A stretch of DNA of 64,000 nt from positions 13,444 to 77,443 of the forward strand of contig CAKTWI010000010.1 of the NCBI GenBank assembly GCA_934630815.1, given 5' to 3'. The stretch's first letter is position 1. Every line of letters begins with the position of its first letter. Made by a program: the position numbers and the translations under genes. Origin of the DNA: an uncultured Senegalimassilia sp. Its GTDB lineage: Bacteria; Actinomycetota; Coriobacteriia; Coriobacteriales; Eggerthellaceae. This document shows positions 36,304 through 45,300 of the stretch, in pieces. The notes beneath the pieces are model-generated. The model saw nothing but the letters and a program-made list of their open reading frames with translations, was not told the DNA's origin and did no database searches.

Positions 36304-36975
36304 TCAGCCTCGAAGGTATGGGGCAAGGGTGTCGGCGCACTCTTTGGCCATGAGGTTTGCACGTTTGAGGACTTTTGCGCGCAGGTCGTCATCGAGTAGG
36401 ACGATTTGCGTGATAAGGGCCTTCGCGATTTGCAGTTCATTGAGCCAGGGCTCGTCTTCCCAGAGGTCTTTCAGCGCGTCCGTTGCATCAAGGGCCTTGG
36501 AGTATTGCGCGTCCGACGACATGGCCAGCGCACCCTCCTTGTTGTGGCGAATCTCCCAGACGAACGCGCACGCGGGGTTTTCGACCTGGGTATGCGCCTT
36601 GACCGAGCGGTTGTCCGGATGCGCTGCCGCTCGCGGGTCGGTCCGCGCGAGGTACGCGGCGCGGCTCGGCAGCACGGCGGAGATTTGCCCCGTGATCGCA
36701 AGCAGCTCCTCGGCGTGCGCACAGTATATGTCGCAAACCTGGAACGGGGTCCTGCGCTCGGCTTCGACAAGCTGCTCGTTTGGTGCGCTCCATGCGTTGT
36801 CTACGCGCGCGGCGTTTGCGTGGGCGATGCGCTCACTCAGGCTTTTGCGGGTGTTTGCCCCGTTCGGGTTTGCGCAGTCGTCCGCTTCGCGTGGGCTTTT
36901 GCGGGTGCTTGCTTCGCCCAAGCTTGCGCAGGTGCTCACTTCGTTCGGACTTTTGAGGGCGTTCATTTCGCTCAT
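36304..36975 (-). CDS. Hypothetical protein downstream of the second VirD4-like ATPase
   Basis: The 223-residue product begins MSEMNAL, with AAAGGAGCG upstream. The first 60 residues are low-complexity with repeated TRKSP/TRKSL and A-N-P-N-G strings. The remainder is helical and includes VCDIYCAHAEELLAI and EPWLNELQIAKALI. No family is recognised. It starts 13 bases after the ATPase gene stop, so it belongs to the same operon and may be a substrate, adaptor or regulator. Confidence 0.65.
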   Translation of the reverse strand: MSEMNALKSPNEVSTCASLGEASTRKSPREADDCANPNGANTRKSLSERIAHANAARVDNAWSAPNEQLVEAERRTPFQVCDIYCAHAEELLAITGQISAVLPSRAAYLARTDPRAAAHPDNRSVKAHTQVENPACAFVWEIRHNKEGALAMSSDAQYSKALDATDALKDLWEDEPWLNELQIAKALITQIVLLDDDLRAKVLKRANLMAKECADTLAPYLRG

Positions 36976-36988
36976 CTTCGCTCCTTTC

Positions 36989-38440
36989 TTAGGCTGCGGC
37001 GTCGGAATCGCTGTCCAGGTTGTCGGTGTCGAACAGCGTATCGACCCAGATCTCGTCGTCCGGTCCCGGCGGGGGAAGGAAGTCGAGATCGTCGTCTGTG
37101 CAGGTCGAGAGCGCTCTGTGTTTCTTCGGCGCCTCCCAGGTCGCAGCCGCTTCGCAGTCCGCAAACGCATCCCAATTCCCAGACATCTCGCAACTCGCAA
37201 CAAACTCGCGATACCCCGGATGCTGCTCGAGTGCATAGGCGGGCTCGCATATGCCGCGCCGCCCGCGCTCGAACAGCCACCAGTTTCCGGCTGGCGTCTC
37301 GAGAAGCGTTGAGGGAAGCTTGTTGGCGCGCAGCGCGAAATACTTCGCCGTCCGCTCGTCCTGGAATCCCAGCACCAGGTGGCGATCGCAGTTGCCGATG
37401 ATCGAGTTCGCCACCGCCTGGTCGTAACGCGCCTCAAGCTGGCTGACCGTTTGGCAGATGATGGTGCAGCTGACCTCGCGGCTGCGGATGACGGAGAGCA
37501 TGTCGTCGAAGCCGGGCAGCGTTAGGTTCGCAAAATCGTCCAACATGAAGCGAACGGGTACGGGCAGACGGCCGCCATCGCAGCGCGTGTCCGCGAAATC
37601 GCACAGGCTTGAGAACGCTTGGCGAACGAAAAGGCTGGTCAGGGGCGCTAAACTGCGGTCCATGTCATCCATGGTCACGAACAGCGCGCGCCGCTCGCGC
37701 CCAAGGTCGCAAAAGTCGATTTGCTGCACCTTGCGAAACGACGCGAGCGCGCCGTCGAACGTCAACGGCAGCAGATTTGCGGCGATGATGCCCATGATGC
37801 TCGAGTGCATCTTGTCGGCGCGCGCCGTGCTCCGTGCGCGGCGGAACAGCGATGCGGCGTAGCTGTCGGGGTCCTGTTTGGAAAGGTCGGCGAACAGCGC
37901 TTCGGCGTTGCCTTCGCACGCCTGCTCGTACACGCTCACCACCGACGCCATGTTCCACTCGCGGTCGGGCAGCGCCTCGAACACGTAGGCGATGTAGCTG
38001 GCAACGTAGTTTGCCGCCGCGCCCGCCCAGAACGGGTCGTCGCCCATTTCCGCGCGGGGGAACAGCGAGCTGGCGATCGCGATGATGTCCTGCGCAAGAG
38101 GGCGGCCTTTGCGCCAGCGAACGTGGTGGAGCGGGTCGTAGCCGATTTCCCCGTCCATGGTGGTGAAATCAAGGCTGTCGACGATGTACCCATGGGCGCG
38201 CAAATACGGCGCCATCTCGTCATGCAGGCGGCCTTTGGAGTCGAGCACGACGTAGGAACCCTCGCATTGCAGCAGGTTCGGCTTCAGGAAATTGCGCGTT
38301 TTGCCCGATCCAGAACAGCCCAGAACGAGCACGTTGTTGTTAAGGCCGGTCGCCCACGAGTCCATGCTCGCGGCGCGTTCGGAGGTGAGGATGAGCTGCC
38401 CCGCATAGGCGGCGCGGGCGTTCGCACGGTTGTCTATCAT
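36989..38440 (-). CDS. VirD4/TraG-like ATPase without membrane anchor, module 2
   Basis: The product has 483 residues. Walker A is GCSGSGKTRNFLKPN (about residue 40), then SYVVLDSKGRLHDE, GYDPL, Walker B VRFMLDDFAN and VIRSREVSCTIICQTVSQLEARY. The order and spacing match the ATPase at 25496-26983, but sequence identity is moderate, so the two are old paralogues. No membrane helix is present. The Asp-rich tail is unlike the basic tail of module 1. A ClpP gene lies 169 bases upstream on the same strand, repeating the ClpP-ATPase order. Confidence 0.88.
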   Translation of the reverse strand: MIDNRANARAAYAGQLILTSERAASMDSWATGLNNNVLVLGCSGSGKTRNFLKPNLLQCEGSYVVLDSKGRLHDEMAPYLRAHGYIVDSLDFTTMDGEIGYDPLHHVRWRKGRPLAQDIIAIASSLFPRAEMGDDPFWAGAAANYVASYIAYVFEALPDREWNMASVVSVYEQACEGNAEALFADLSKQDPDSYAASLFRRARSTARADKMHSSIMGIIAANLLPLTFDGALASFRKVQQIDFCDLGRERRALFVTMDDMDRSLAPLTSLFVRQAFSSLCDFADTRCDGGRLPVPVRFMLDDFANLTLPGFDDMLSVIRSREVSCTIICQTVSQLEARYDQAVANSIIGNCDRHLVLGFQDERTAKYFALRANKLPSTLLETPAGNWWLFERGRRGICEPAYALEQHPGYREFVASCEMSGNWDAFADCEAAATWEAPKKHRALSTCTDDDLDFLPPPGPDDEIWVDTLFDTDNLDSDSDAAA

Positions 38441-38609
38441 GGCTGCTTTCGCTTTCTGCTACAGGTTTGCGCTGGTGAATGGTGGGGCTGGGGAAGGGGT
38501 TGTCGCGCCCCGCGGCTGCCGAAGGCGCCCCGGAGCGGTTGCCGATTGCTGGGTCGCCGATTGCCAGGTTGGGGGCGAACCGGCGGCGCCTCACTGCCGG
38601 CTGCCCCCG

Positions 38610-39206
38610 TCAAAGCCTGGTGACAACGCGGTCCGCAAGGCCGGCTTCGACGGCTTCCTCCGCTTCGAAATAGGTGTCGGACGCCGTGAGTTCGAAGACG
38701 CGTTCGATCGGCATGCCGCTGTGCTGCGCGATGACGCCGGCGGTGATGTCGCGGATGCGCATGAGGTCGTCGGCCCGGGCTTTCACGGAGAGCGCGCTGC
38801 CGCCGACGCCGGCGCCGATGAGCGGGTCGTGGATCATGACGCGGCTGTGCGGCAGGATCTCCCGCTCGTCGCCCGCGATGAACAGCAGCGCCCCCATGCT
38901 CGCTGCCATTCCAAGGCAGACAGTGCGGATGGGGCAGCTCACGGCTTGCATGACGTCGTAAAGCGCCAGGCCGGACTGGACTTCGCCGCCGGGGCTGTTG
39001 ATGTAAAGCGTGATGGGCGCCGTGGGATCTTGGCGCTGGAGGTGAAGCAGGCCGCGGATGACGACGGCGCAGGATTCAGCATCCACCGAGGTCATAAGCT
39101 CGAGCTCGCGTTGGTCGAGCATTTCGTCGCGGATGTCGAGGCGATTGAGGCCTTCTGCGGTTTCGCGGATGATTTGAGGTTGATAGACGAATGCGTATTC
39201 GCTCAT
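38610..39206 (-). CDS. ClpP-family serine peptidase, module 2
   Basis: The product has 198 residues. ClpP features are INSPGGEVQSGL, the nucleophile segment GMAASMGALLF, the histidine region VMIHDPL and a likely acid at ASDTYF. The usual DRDxxM reads ASDTYF, so the residue before the catalytic acid differs from module 1 and from housekeeping ClpP. AAGGAG precedes the ATG. The next gene on the strand is a VirD4-like ATPase, the same order as in module 1. Confidence 0.88.
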   Translation of the reverse strand: MSEYAFVYQPQIIRETAEGLNRLDIRDEMLDQRELELMTSVDAESCAVVIRGLLHLQRQDPTAPITLYINSPGGEVQSGLALYDVMQAVSCPIRTVCLGMAASMGALLFIAGDEREILPHSRVMIHDPLIGAGVGGSALSVKARADDLMRIRDITAGVIAQHSGMPIERVFELTASDTYFEAEEAVEAGLADRVVTRL

Positions 39207-40026
39207 GACGAGCTCCTTCCGAGGGCGAGACGTGACAACCTAGGACGCAATAGGGAAGGCGCAAATTGGCAGCAAGCTAGCATGAGCTGCCATGCGCAGG
39301 GCGTCGCTTATAAGGTTGTATGGGAAAATCCGATGCACGGCAGCTGCATCGGCAACTCCTATAGGCGCAAGGCCTATCTGCCAGGAGGCGGGTCTCGCGA
39401 CCCTCGGGTGCTTAAGACAGTAGCATGCGTCAAAGCAGCACGCAAGTGGGGAAATGGGAAAAGTTTCGGACCGCCGTCCATGCCTGGTATTTGCGTCCTC
39501 GCATCTGGCGCACTCTCACCGCAACGACTGTGAACCTTCCCCTCCCCGTACTCCGAAAGCGGGGGCAATGCAAGACTGCAATCGTTTAGCGGAATGGGGT
39601 AGTCTGGCACCTGAGAACTGAAGCGGGCCCGCTGCTGCGGTGCCGGTCGGTTCTCGTCACAAATCCCACGTGATGCGTCGTTGGACGCGGGGATGGGACG
39701 CATATTCGACCGAACGATCACCTGCCCAGTTGAACGCCAAGGTTGTATTGGAGCCGCCCTTCGGGGCTGCAACCTTGCCGATCATGAACAGGCGAAGCTA
39801 CATTGGAGCCGCCCGTAAGGGCTGTAGCTGCGTCTTTTCGAATCCGGGCCGGAGTTGATCATCTCGTTCACGGGGTTTGTTATACCCCCTTTCTCGGTCT
39901 GCGCAATGATTCAGGGGGAATCTTGCGCTGCTCAGCTTGATCTGAACTGCGCCGCATCGCTCAAACGTGGGGAAATCCTATATCACCTGCTGCGTTTTCG
40001 CAGTTCTCTATTCTAAGGAGAATGTC
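39207..40026. other. Long gap with RNA-like hairpins
   Basis: No protein gene is supported. The region contains CCGATGCA/TGCATCGG (39330 region), GGCACC/GGTGCC and GAGAAC/GTTCTC pairs near 39605-39655, and two matching hairpins at 39739-39829. The density of pairings suggests one or more structured RNAs. The last 30 bases provide AAGGAGA for the hydratase gene. Confidence 0.55.
39739..39829 (+). ncRNA. Two tandem hairpins with swapped UUCG and GUAA tetraloops
   Basis: Both copies contain TTGGAGCCGCCC, a tetraloop, then GGGCTG. The first tetraloop is TTCG (UUCG type, 39739-39776) and the second GTAA (GNRA type, 39796-39829). The outer stems differ in sequence but both pair (AAGGTTG/CAACCTT and AGCTAC/GTAGCT). 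Conserved structure with changed sequence points to a selected RNA. A short T-rich run follows the second, so it might end a transcript. No known RNA family was recognised. Confidence 0.55.
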
Positions 40027-40905
40027 ATGGCTATTTCCACCGAGATCGTCGGGAAGACCTTTGGCCCGTTCGTGCGCGACTACACCTTCAAGGACCTTGA
40101 GATTTGCGCGCTTGGTTGCGGCGCCGGCTGGGACGGCCGCGTGGACCTGGAGTACGTCAACGAAGGCGACGCCAAGAACCCGGATTTGAAGGTTCTGCCC
40201 ATCTTCGCCGTGCCGCTGACCGTCAACGAGGAGATGACCACCACCCTCGACTACGGTTTCGACTACTCCGGCTCGCTGCACTACGGCATCGACGTGCATT
40301 TCCATGCGCCGTTCAAGATGAACGACCACATCGAGACGTTTGTGACCCAAGAGGCAATCTGGGACCGCGGCGAGGGTCGCGGCTCGCTGTCCAAGCAGGT
40401 CGGCAAGTCGTATTCCGCCGACGGCACCCACCTGTGCACGGTCGACACCTACGACTGCTGCATCTACGACGGCGGTTGGGGCGGCGAGCAGCCGCCGAGG
40501 GACTCCGTGGAGTACCCCGACCGCGAGCCCGATTTCACGTACGAGGAAACCTACGGCTACAACTGGCCGCTGGTGTATCGCCTGATGGGCGACTGGCATC
40601 AGCAGCACATCGACTGGTCCTACACCGAGCAGACCGGCCTTGAGCGCCCGATCGCCCACGGCGTCAGCAGCGCCGGCGTGGCCATGCGCCACGTCATCTC
40701 CCTGCTGTTCCCGGGCCATCCCGAGGCGATGACGCGCTTCAAGTGCCGCTTCACCTCCCCGGTGCTGCCGGGCGTGCGCCTGCGCACCATCGTGTGGAAG
40801 ACCGCCGAGGGCGAGGCGAAGTTCCGCATGGTCAACGCCGACGCGCCCGACTCTAAGCCGTTCCTGAACCACGGCATCGTCGAGTGGGACCCCGCTCGCG
40901 CCTAG
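40027..40905 (+). CDS. MaoC-like double-hotdog enoyl-CoA hydratase/dehydratase
   Basis: The 292-residue product begins MAISTEIVG, with AAGGAGA upstream. It has the N-terminal ALGCGAG motif typical of hydratase-2/MFE2-like proteins and a C-terminal hotdog with YRLMGDWHQQHIDWSY and ERPIAHGVSSAG. The canonical hydratase-2 motif is GDxNPLH. Here GDWHQQH keeps Asp and His but replaces Asn-Pro, so substrate or chemistry may differ. It probably acts on an acyl-CoA. Confidence 0.8.
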   Translation: MAISTEIVGKTFGPFVRDYTFKDLEICALGCGAGWDGRVDLEYVNEGDAKNPDLKVLPIFAVPLTVNEEMTTTLDYGFDYSGSLHYGIDVHFHAPFKMNDHIETFVTQEAIWDRGEGRGSLSKQVGKSYSADGTHLCTVDTYDCCIYDGGWGGEQPPRDSVEYPDREPDFTYEETYGYNWPLVYRLMGDWHQQHIDWSYTEQTGLERPIAHGVSSAGVAMRHVISLLFPGHPEAMTRFKCRFTSPVLPGVRLRTIVWKTAEGEAKFRMVNADAPDSKPFLNHGIVEWDPARA

Positions 40906-40968
40906 CGGTTTTGCGTCGCAGCCGAGCGGCTGCCGGCTGAACGACTGCGAACGAAATATGATTTGCAA

Positions 40969-41004
40969 CGTGTGGCAGGGATGTGTCCCTGCCACACGCG
41001 TTTT
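40969..41004 (+). terminator. Intrinsic terminator after the MaoC-like gene
   Basis: A perfect 13-base stem (CGTGTGGCAGGGA and its complement) with a TGTG loop is followed by CGTTTTT. It is a clear terminator for the hydratase gene. Confidence 0.9.
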
Positions 41005-41348
41005 TGCCCGACGTTTTGCCGGCAGCGTTGCGCGCTCGATTCCATGTGCGAGAAGCTTTTGCCGCGAATATGTCTCAGATTGCGAGTTTTCCGAATGGCG
41101 AACGCGGTCGGCTGCGTGCCGCTTTGCGCTTGGTGCAATGGATGCAGCGTTCGTTACATTTTGCGAGCGAAGTTGGTTGGGAAGCGCCTCCTTGGCTGCC
41201 GGCAAATTCGGAAAACTCGCAATCTGTGACACGAAACGCCGAAAACGTTCCTGCCGTTCCTGTTTTCGCCAGGTTAACTCGGTTGTACAATGGGCGCGTT
41301 CTCGATATCGCTTGATGGAAGTGCGCGCGAAAGGATTTCGCTACGGAT
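41005..41348. other. Gap holding one copy of the TTGCGAGTTTTCCGAA element
   Basis: Apart from the inverted-repeat element (41076-41226) and an AAAGGA site for the next gene, nothing is recognised. Confidence 0.6.
41076..41226. repeat. TTGCGAGTTTTCCGAA inverted-repeat element, copy A
   Basis: Perfect 21-base arms (41076-41096 and 41206-41226), with the core GATTGCGAGTTTTCCGAA, flank about 109 bases. A second copy with the same arms lies at 49199-49347. The similarity extends outside the arms, with AAGC-TTTGCCG-like sequence to the left and GCCGAA or CCGAGC to the right. Confidence 0.8.
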
Positions 41349-42053
41349 ATGGACATCGCTATGGGTACCGCTACGAATGTCGCCTCGGACACCGCTGTGG
41401 ACCTGAAGCAGGCTATGCGGCAGCGGCATACTGTGCGCAAGTTCACGTCCGAGCCGCTTTCGGTTGAGCTGATTTCGCAGCTCAACGACCGCGTTTGTGC
41501 AAACAACGAGCGCTTCGGGTTGGCGATCTCGCTGAAGGTGGGCGACGAATCGGCGCTGCCCGGCGTGCTTAAGTTGTTTTTCGCCAAAGGCGTGCGCAAC
41601 TATTTCGTGCTGGCCGGCAGCGACAGGCCCGGGCTTGGCGAAGATCTCGGTTACGCAAGCGCCGACTTGATGCTTTTTGCGCAGGCGCTCGGGCTGAACA
41701 CGTGGTGGATCGGCGGCACGTTCAGCCGCAAAAACGTCGAACAGGCTGTGCCGGGGAAGAAGGTCATCGGCATCGCCGCCGTGGGCTTCGGCGTCACGCC
41801 GGGCGCCGCGCACAAAAGCAAGACGGCGGCCGAGGTCAGCTCGTACGAGGGCCCGGAGCCGCAGTGGTTTGCGGACGGCGTGCAGGCAGCGCTTCTTGCT
41901 CCGACGGCGCTCAACAAGCAGTGCTTCCGGATCGCCGGCGCGGGCAATAAGGTTTCCATTACCGAAAACGGCGGCGCGTTCAGCGGCGCGGATATCGGCA
42001 TCGTGAAGTACCGCTTCGAGCTAGGCGCCGGCAACGCATTCGAGTGGGCGTAG
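41349..42053 (+). CDS. Nitroreductase-family protein
   Basis: The product has 234 residues. The N-terminal DLKQAMRQRHTVRKFTSEPLS is the classic flavin-binding start of nitroreductases. DLGYASADLMLFAQALGLNTWWIGG and IGIAAVGFG support the fold. Members use FMN and NAD(P)H to reduce varied substrates. The physiological substrate is unknown. ATG at 41361 is another possible start. Confidence 0.85.
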   Translation: MDIAMGTATNVASDTAVDLKQAMRQRHTVRKFTSEPLSVELISQLNDRVCANNERFGLAISLKVGDESALPGVLKLFFAKGVRNYFVLAGSDRPGLGEDLGYASADLMLFAQALGLNTWWIGGTFSRKNVEQAVPGKKVIGIAAVGFGVTPGAAHKSKTAAEVSSYEGPEPQWFADGVQAALLAPTALNKQCFRIAGAGNKVSITENGGAFSGADIGIVKYRFELGAGNAFEWA

Positions 42054-42302
42054 CTTCCTCGTTCCTTCTCTTCCTTTTTCCGTGCTTGATTCCTGACGGT
42101 TAGCGCTACGTCCCTGAAGTGTCCGGGTTGGGGGCGGGGATTTTTGCGCTTTCGTTTCCCCCTGGTCAGGGGATGGTTCGTATATGCGTACCTAGTTGTT
42201 TTGGCGGGTTTTGGGGATGATGCAGGGTGGATTGGAAGTTTGTGAGCGCTGCGTCGGGGGCCTGTCGTCGCTGCGGGGCGCACTCATGGGAAGGAGTTCG
42301 GA

Positions 42303-45300
42303 ATGGGAGCGGAAAGGCGTGACCGGGCCGGTGACATTCGTGCCGATGCGAACCCAGGGAAGGGTACTTGGCGTGCTTGGAAATCGACGAAGCGCGTGAC
42401 CTTGCAACAGCGCATGCGGGCGTTGCGTTCGGGCGCGCGTCCGTGGCGGGTGGTTTGGCGTCGCGGGACGGCGGCGGCGCTGTCGTGCATTTTGGCGGTG
42501 GGCTTGATGCCTGTGGCCAGTTTTGCGCAGGGCTCGGAAACCGTCGCCGCAGCGCGTGAGAGTTTGCGGGCGAACGCTTCCGGTGCGGCTGACGGCGGCG
42601 CTGGAAACGGCGTCGATGCGGCTAACGGTTTTGCGGCCGATGATACGGGTTACGTTGCTGCCGATTCCGCCGACGGCGGGGTGCTCGTCGTAGGCTCGGA
42701 GGTCGTGGCAGGTGGCGAAGGATCCGTCGACGCGCTGGGCGCTCCGGGCTCGCAAAGCGCCCAGAACCCGCAGAGCGCGCAGGCTGCCGCGGGCGCGGCT
42801 TCGTCGGCTGTTGGCGATGCCGGAAACGCTAACGGCAATGCCGCCGCTGGGGACGCTGACCCCGCAGCCGCCAACGACTCCGCGGCAGCCGACTCCGACT
42901 CCGACCCCGACGCCGACGGTCCGGGTCCTGTGCCCGACTACGACGGCACCGAGGCCGCGTACGTCTACGACGAGTACTACGGCGAATACCTCCTGGCAAC
43001 CGCTAAGGGCATCACCGGCGACAAGGTCGACGGCGATGTCGGCTACGTCGCCGGCAAGGCAACGCCTGCGCAGGTCTGGCTGACCCTGGACGAGGAAACG
43101 AACGAGTTGACCGTGCACCACGTCGATGCCGGCGCGGTCGCGTTCGAGGTCCCGGCAACCGTCGACGGCCGTCCCATCACCACCGTCGGCGGCTGCGGGT
43201 CGTCGAACCTGACCTCGGTCACGTTCCCCGCCGATTCCCGCGTCACTCGCCTGAGCTGGGGCGCGTTCTCCGGCTCGCAGCTGCAGTCCATCGCGCTGCC
43301 CAGCAGCCTGGAGACGCTAGATGAAAGCGTGTTCCAGGACTGCAAAAAGCTGCAAACGGTTGAGTGGCCGAAGAACAACGACATGCTCAAAACCATCCCT
43401 GCCGAGACGTTCGCCGGCTGCTCTATGCTCGATGACAGCGTGGTGGCCAGCATCCCCGCAAGCGTGGAGACCATCGACTACCGCGCTTTCGCAAGATGCT
43501 CCCCTGACATCTACGTACAAGGCGAGACGCCCGAGCCGTTCACCGAGGTCAACGTGCCCGGTACCGTCAAAACCGTCGAGCGTAACGCGTTCGAAGGCTG
43601 CAGCCATGTCCGCTCCATTTCCATCGGCGATGGCGTGCAAACCATCGGCAACCGCGCCTTTGCCGGCATGCCGCTCATGGCGGGCGCGGAAGTGGTGCTG
43701 CCCGCAACCGTGAGCACCGTGGGCCAGGACGCGTTCGACAACACGCAGATCACGTCGAGCGCCTCGGGCACCGAGTGGAAGCGCAACGCCGTGACGCTGC
43801 GCGTGCTCAACCCCGACTTCGAGCTGACCGAATACGAGTACGGCGGCACGCTGGAGATCGACGGCAAGAAGTACGAGAACCCGTTCTCGCTGGGGCAGAC
43901 CATCGTGGCGTTCGCGAAGAACTCGGCGGGTCAGCCGTCGTGGATCAAGCGCGCGGCCGACGCGGTGGCGGGCCAGGAAGACGAGCACAACCCGGGCAAG
44001 CCCGCCTACACGTTCCAATGGATGGAGGAATCGTCCCAGGTCACGGGTAAGGTTCCCGCAGGGGCGCAAGTGACGCTGTTCCAGAACGGCGTCGCCACTG
44101 CGGCGAAGGTGTCCGCGGATGGCACGTTCGCCGTTGAGGCATTGTCGAACACGCCGGCCACGCTGCAGGTGAGCCTGGAGGGCTGCTACGACCAGGTGCT
44201 CACGCGCGCGGCCGAGGCCATGGCCGGCACATGGGACGTCGGCGAGCTCAAAGCCGAATCGTTTGAGAAGCTGCCCGTGCAGCGCCTGATGAACGTGAAC
44301 CTGCGCAAGCAGGTGGGCACCGGCGACGATGGCGCGCCCGTATGGGAAACCGTGCTCTCCGATAGCGGCCTGGCCTTCGAGCTGCGCCAGGGCGACCGCG
44401 TGCTGCGCGAGGGCGAAGACGCCGACTACGTGCGCCAGGGCCTGAGCGTGCTGCTCTCGCAGGAGGTGGCGGATGCGGCGAAGGAGCTCACGCTTGCCGT
44501 GACGCCCGACGATTCGCTGGCGCTCGGCGCGGGCGAGGGCCGGGCCATGCCCGCCGACGGCGCGTTCGACGTGGATTTGCGCGCGTGGGGCGGTATGAAG
44601 GTGACCACGAAGTCGACGTTCTCCGGAAGCAACGACGTGATGGTGTTCCGCAACGGCGCGTGCGTGGCAACGGGCCTGTCAGATTCCGCAGGTGAACTGC
44701 CGTTTTCGCTTGAAAGCCTGAAGGCAGGCGCGTACACGGTGATCGCCGTGAACCACACAAGCGTGGATCTGAGGGTGCCAACGCTGGCCGCCTTCGACCG
44801 CCTGAAGCTTGAGGAAGGCGTGCAGTACGCGCGCGCCGAGGTGCAGGTTGAGGACGGTGCGCAGGCGCAGGTGGCCCTTGACGTGCCCGTGTTCGATGCG
44901 TCGGCGTACCTGGCGCAGTGCGGCGTCATGAGGCAAAGCGGCGTGGTGGCCGATCGCAGCGCCATCGTGGCGGGCGTGGAAGCGCAGGTCAGGGTCAGTT
45001 TCAACCTTGACCAGGAGCGCGATGCCGTGCTGCAGTTGGAGATGCCCGAGGGCGACTTTTCTGACATCGCCATCGGCGGGAACATCGGCGACGAAGCCAA
45101 GCAGCTGCCCCTCACGCGCAACGGCGACGTTGTGTCGGTGGACCTGGGCCGCGCGCAGACCGGCGACCTGTTCGTGCGCTTCTCCGCGCAGCGCGCGGGC
45201 GCGTGCACGGTGAACGCGACGCTTAAGCTCGGCGACGCCGTGCTGCCGCTGGGCGCCGCGGACATGAGCGTCTACGATGCCGGCATCGAGCTGCCGTCTT

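Noticed and set aside
39207..40026. tRNA, tmRNA, SRP RNA or a known riboswitch
   Set aside because: No GTTCGA-type T-loop with CCA-ready acceptor stem, no SRP core and no recognised riboswitch core could be found, so only an unnamed structured RNA is suggested.
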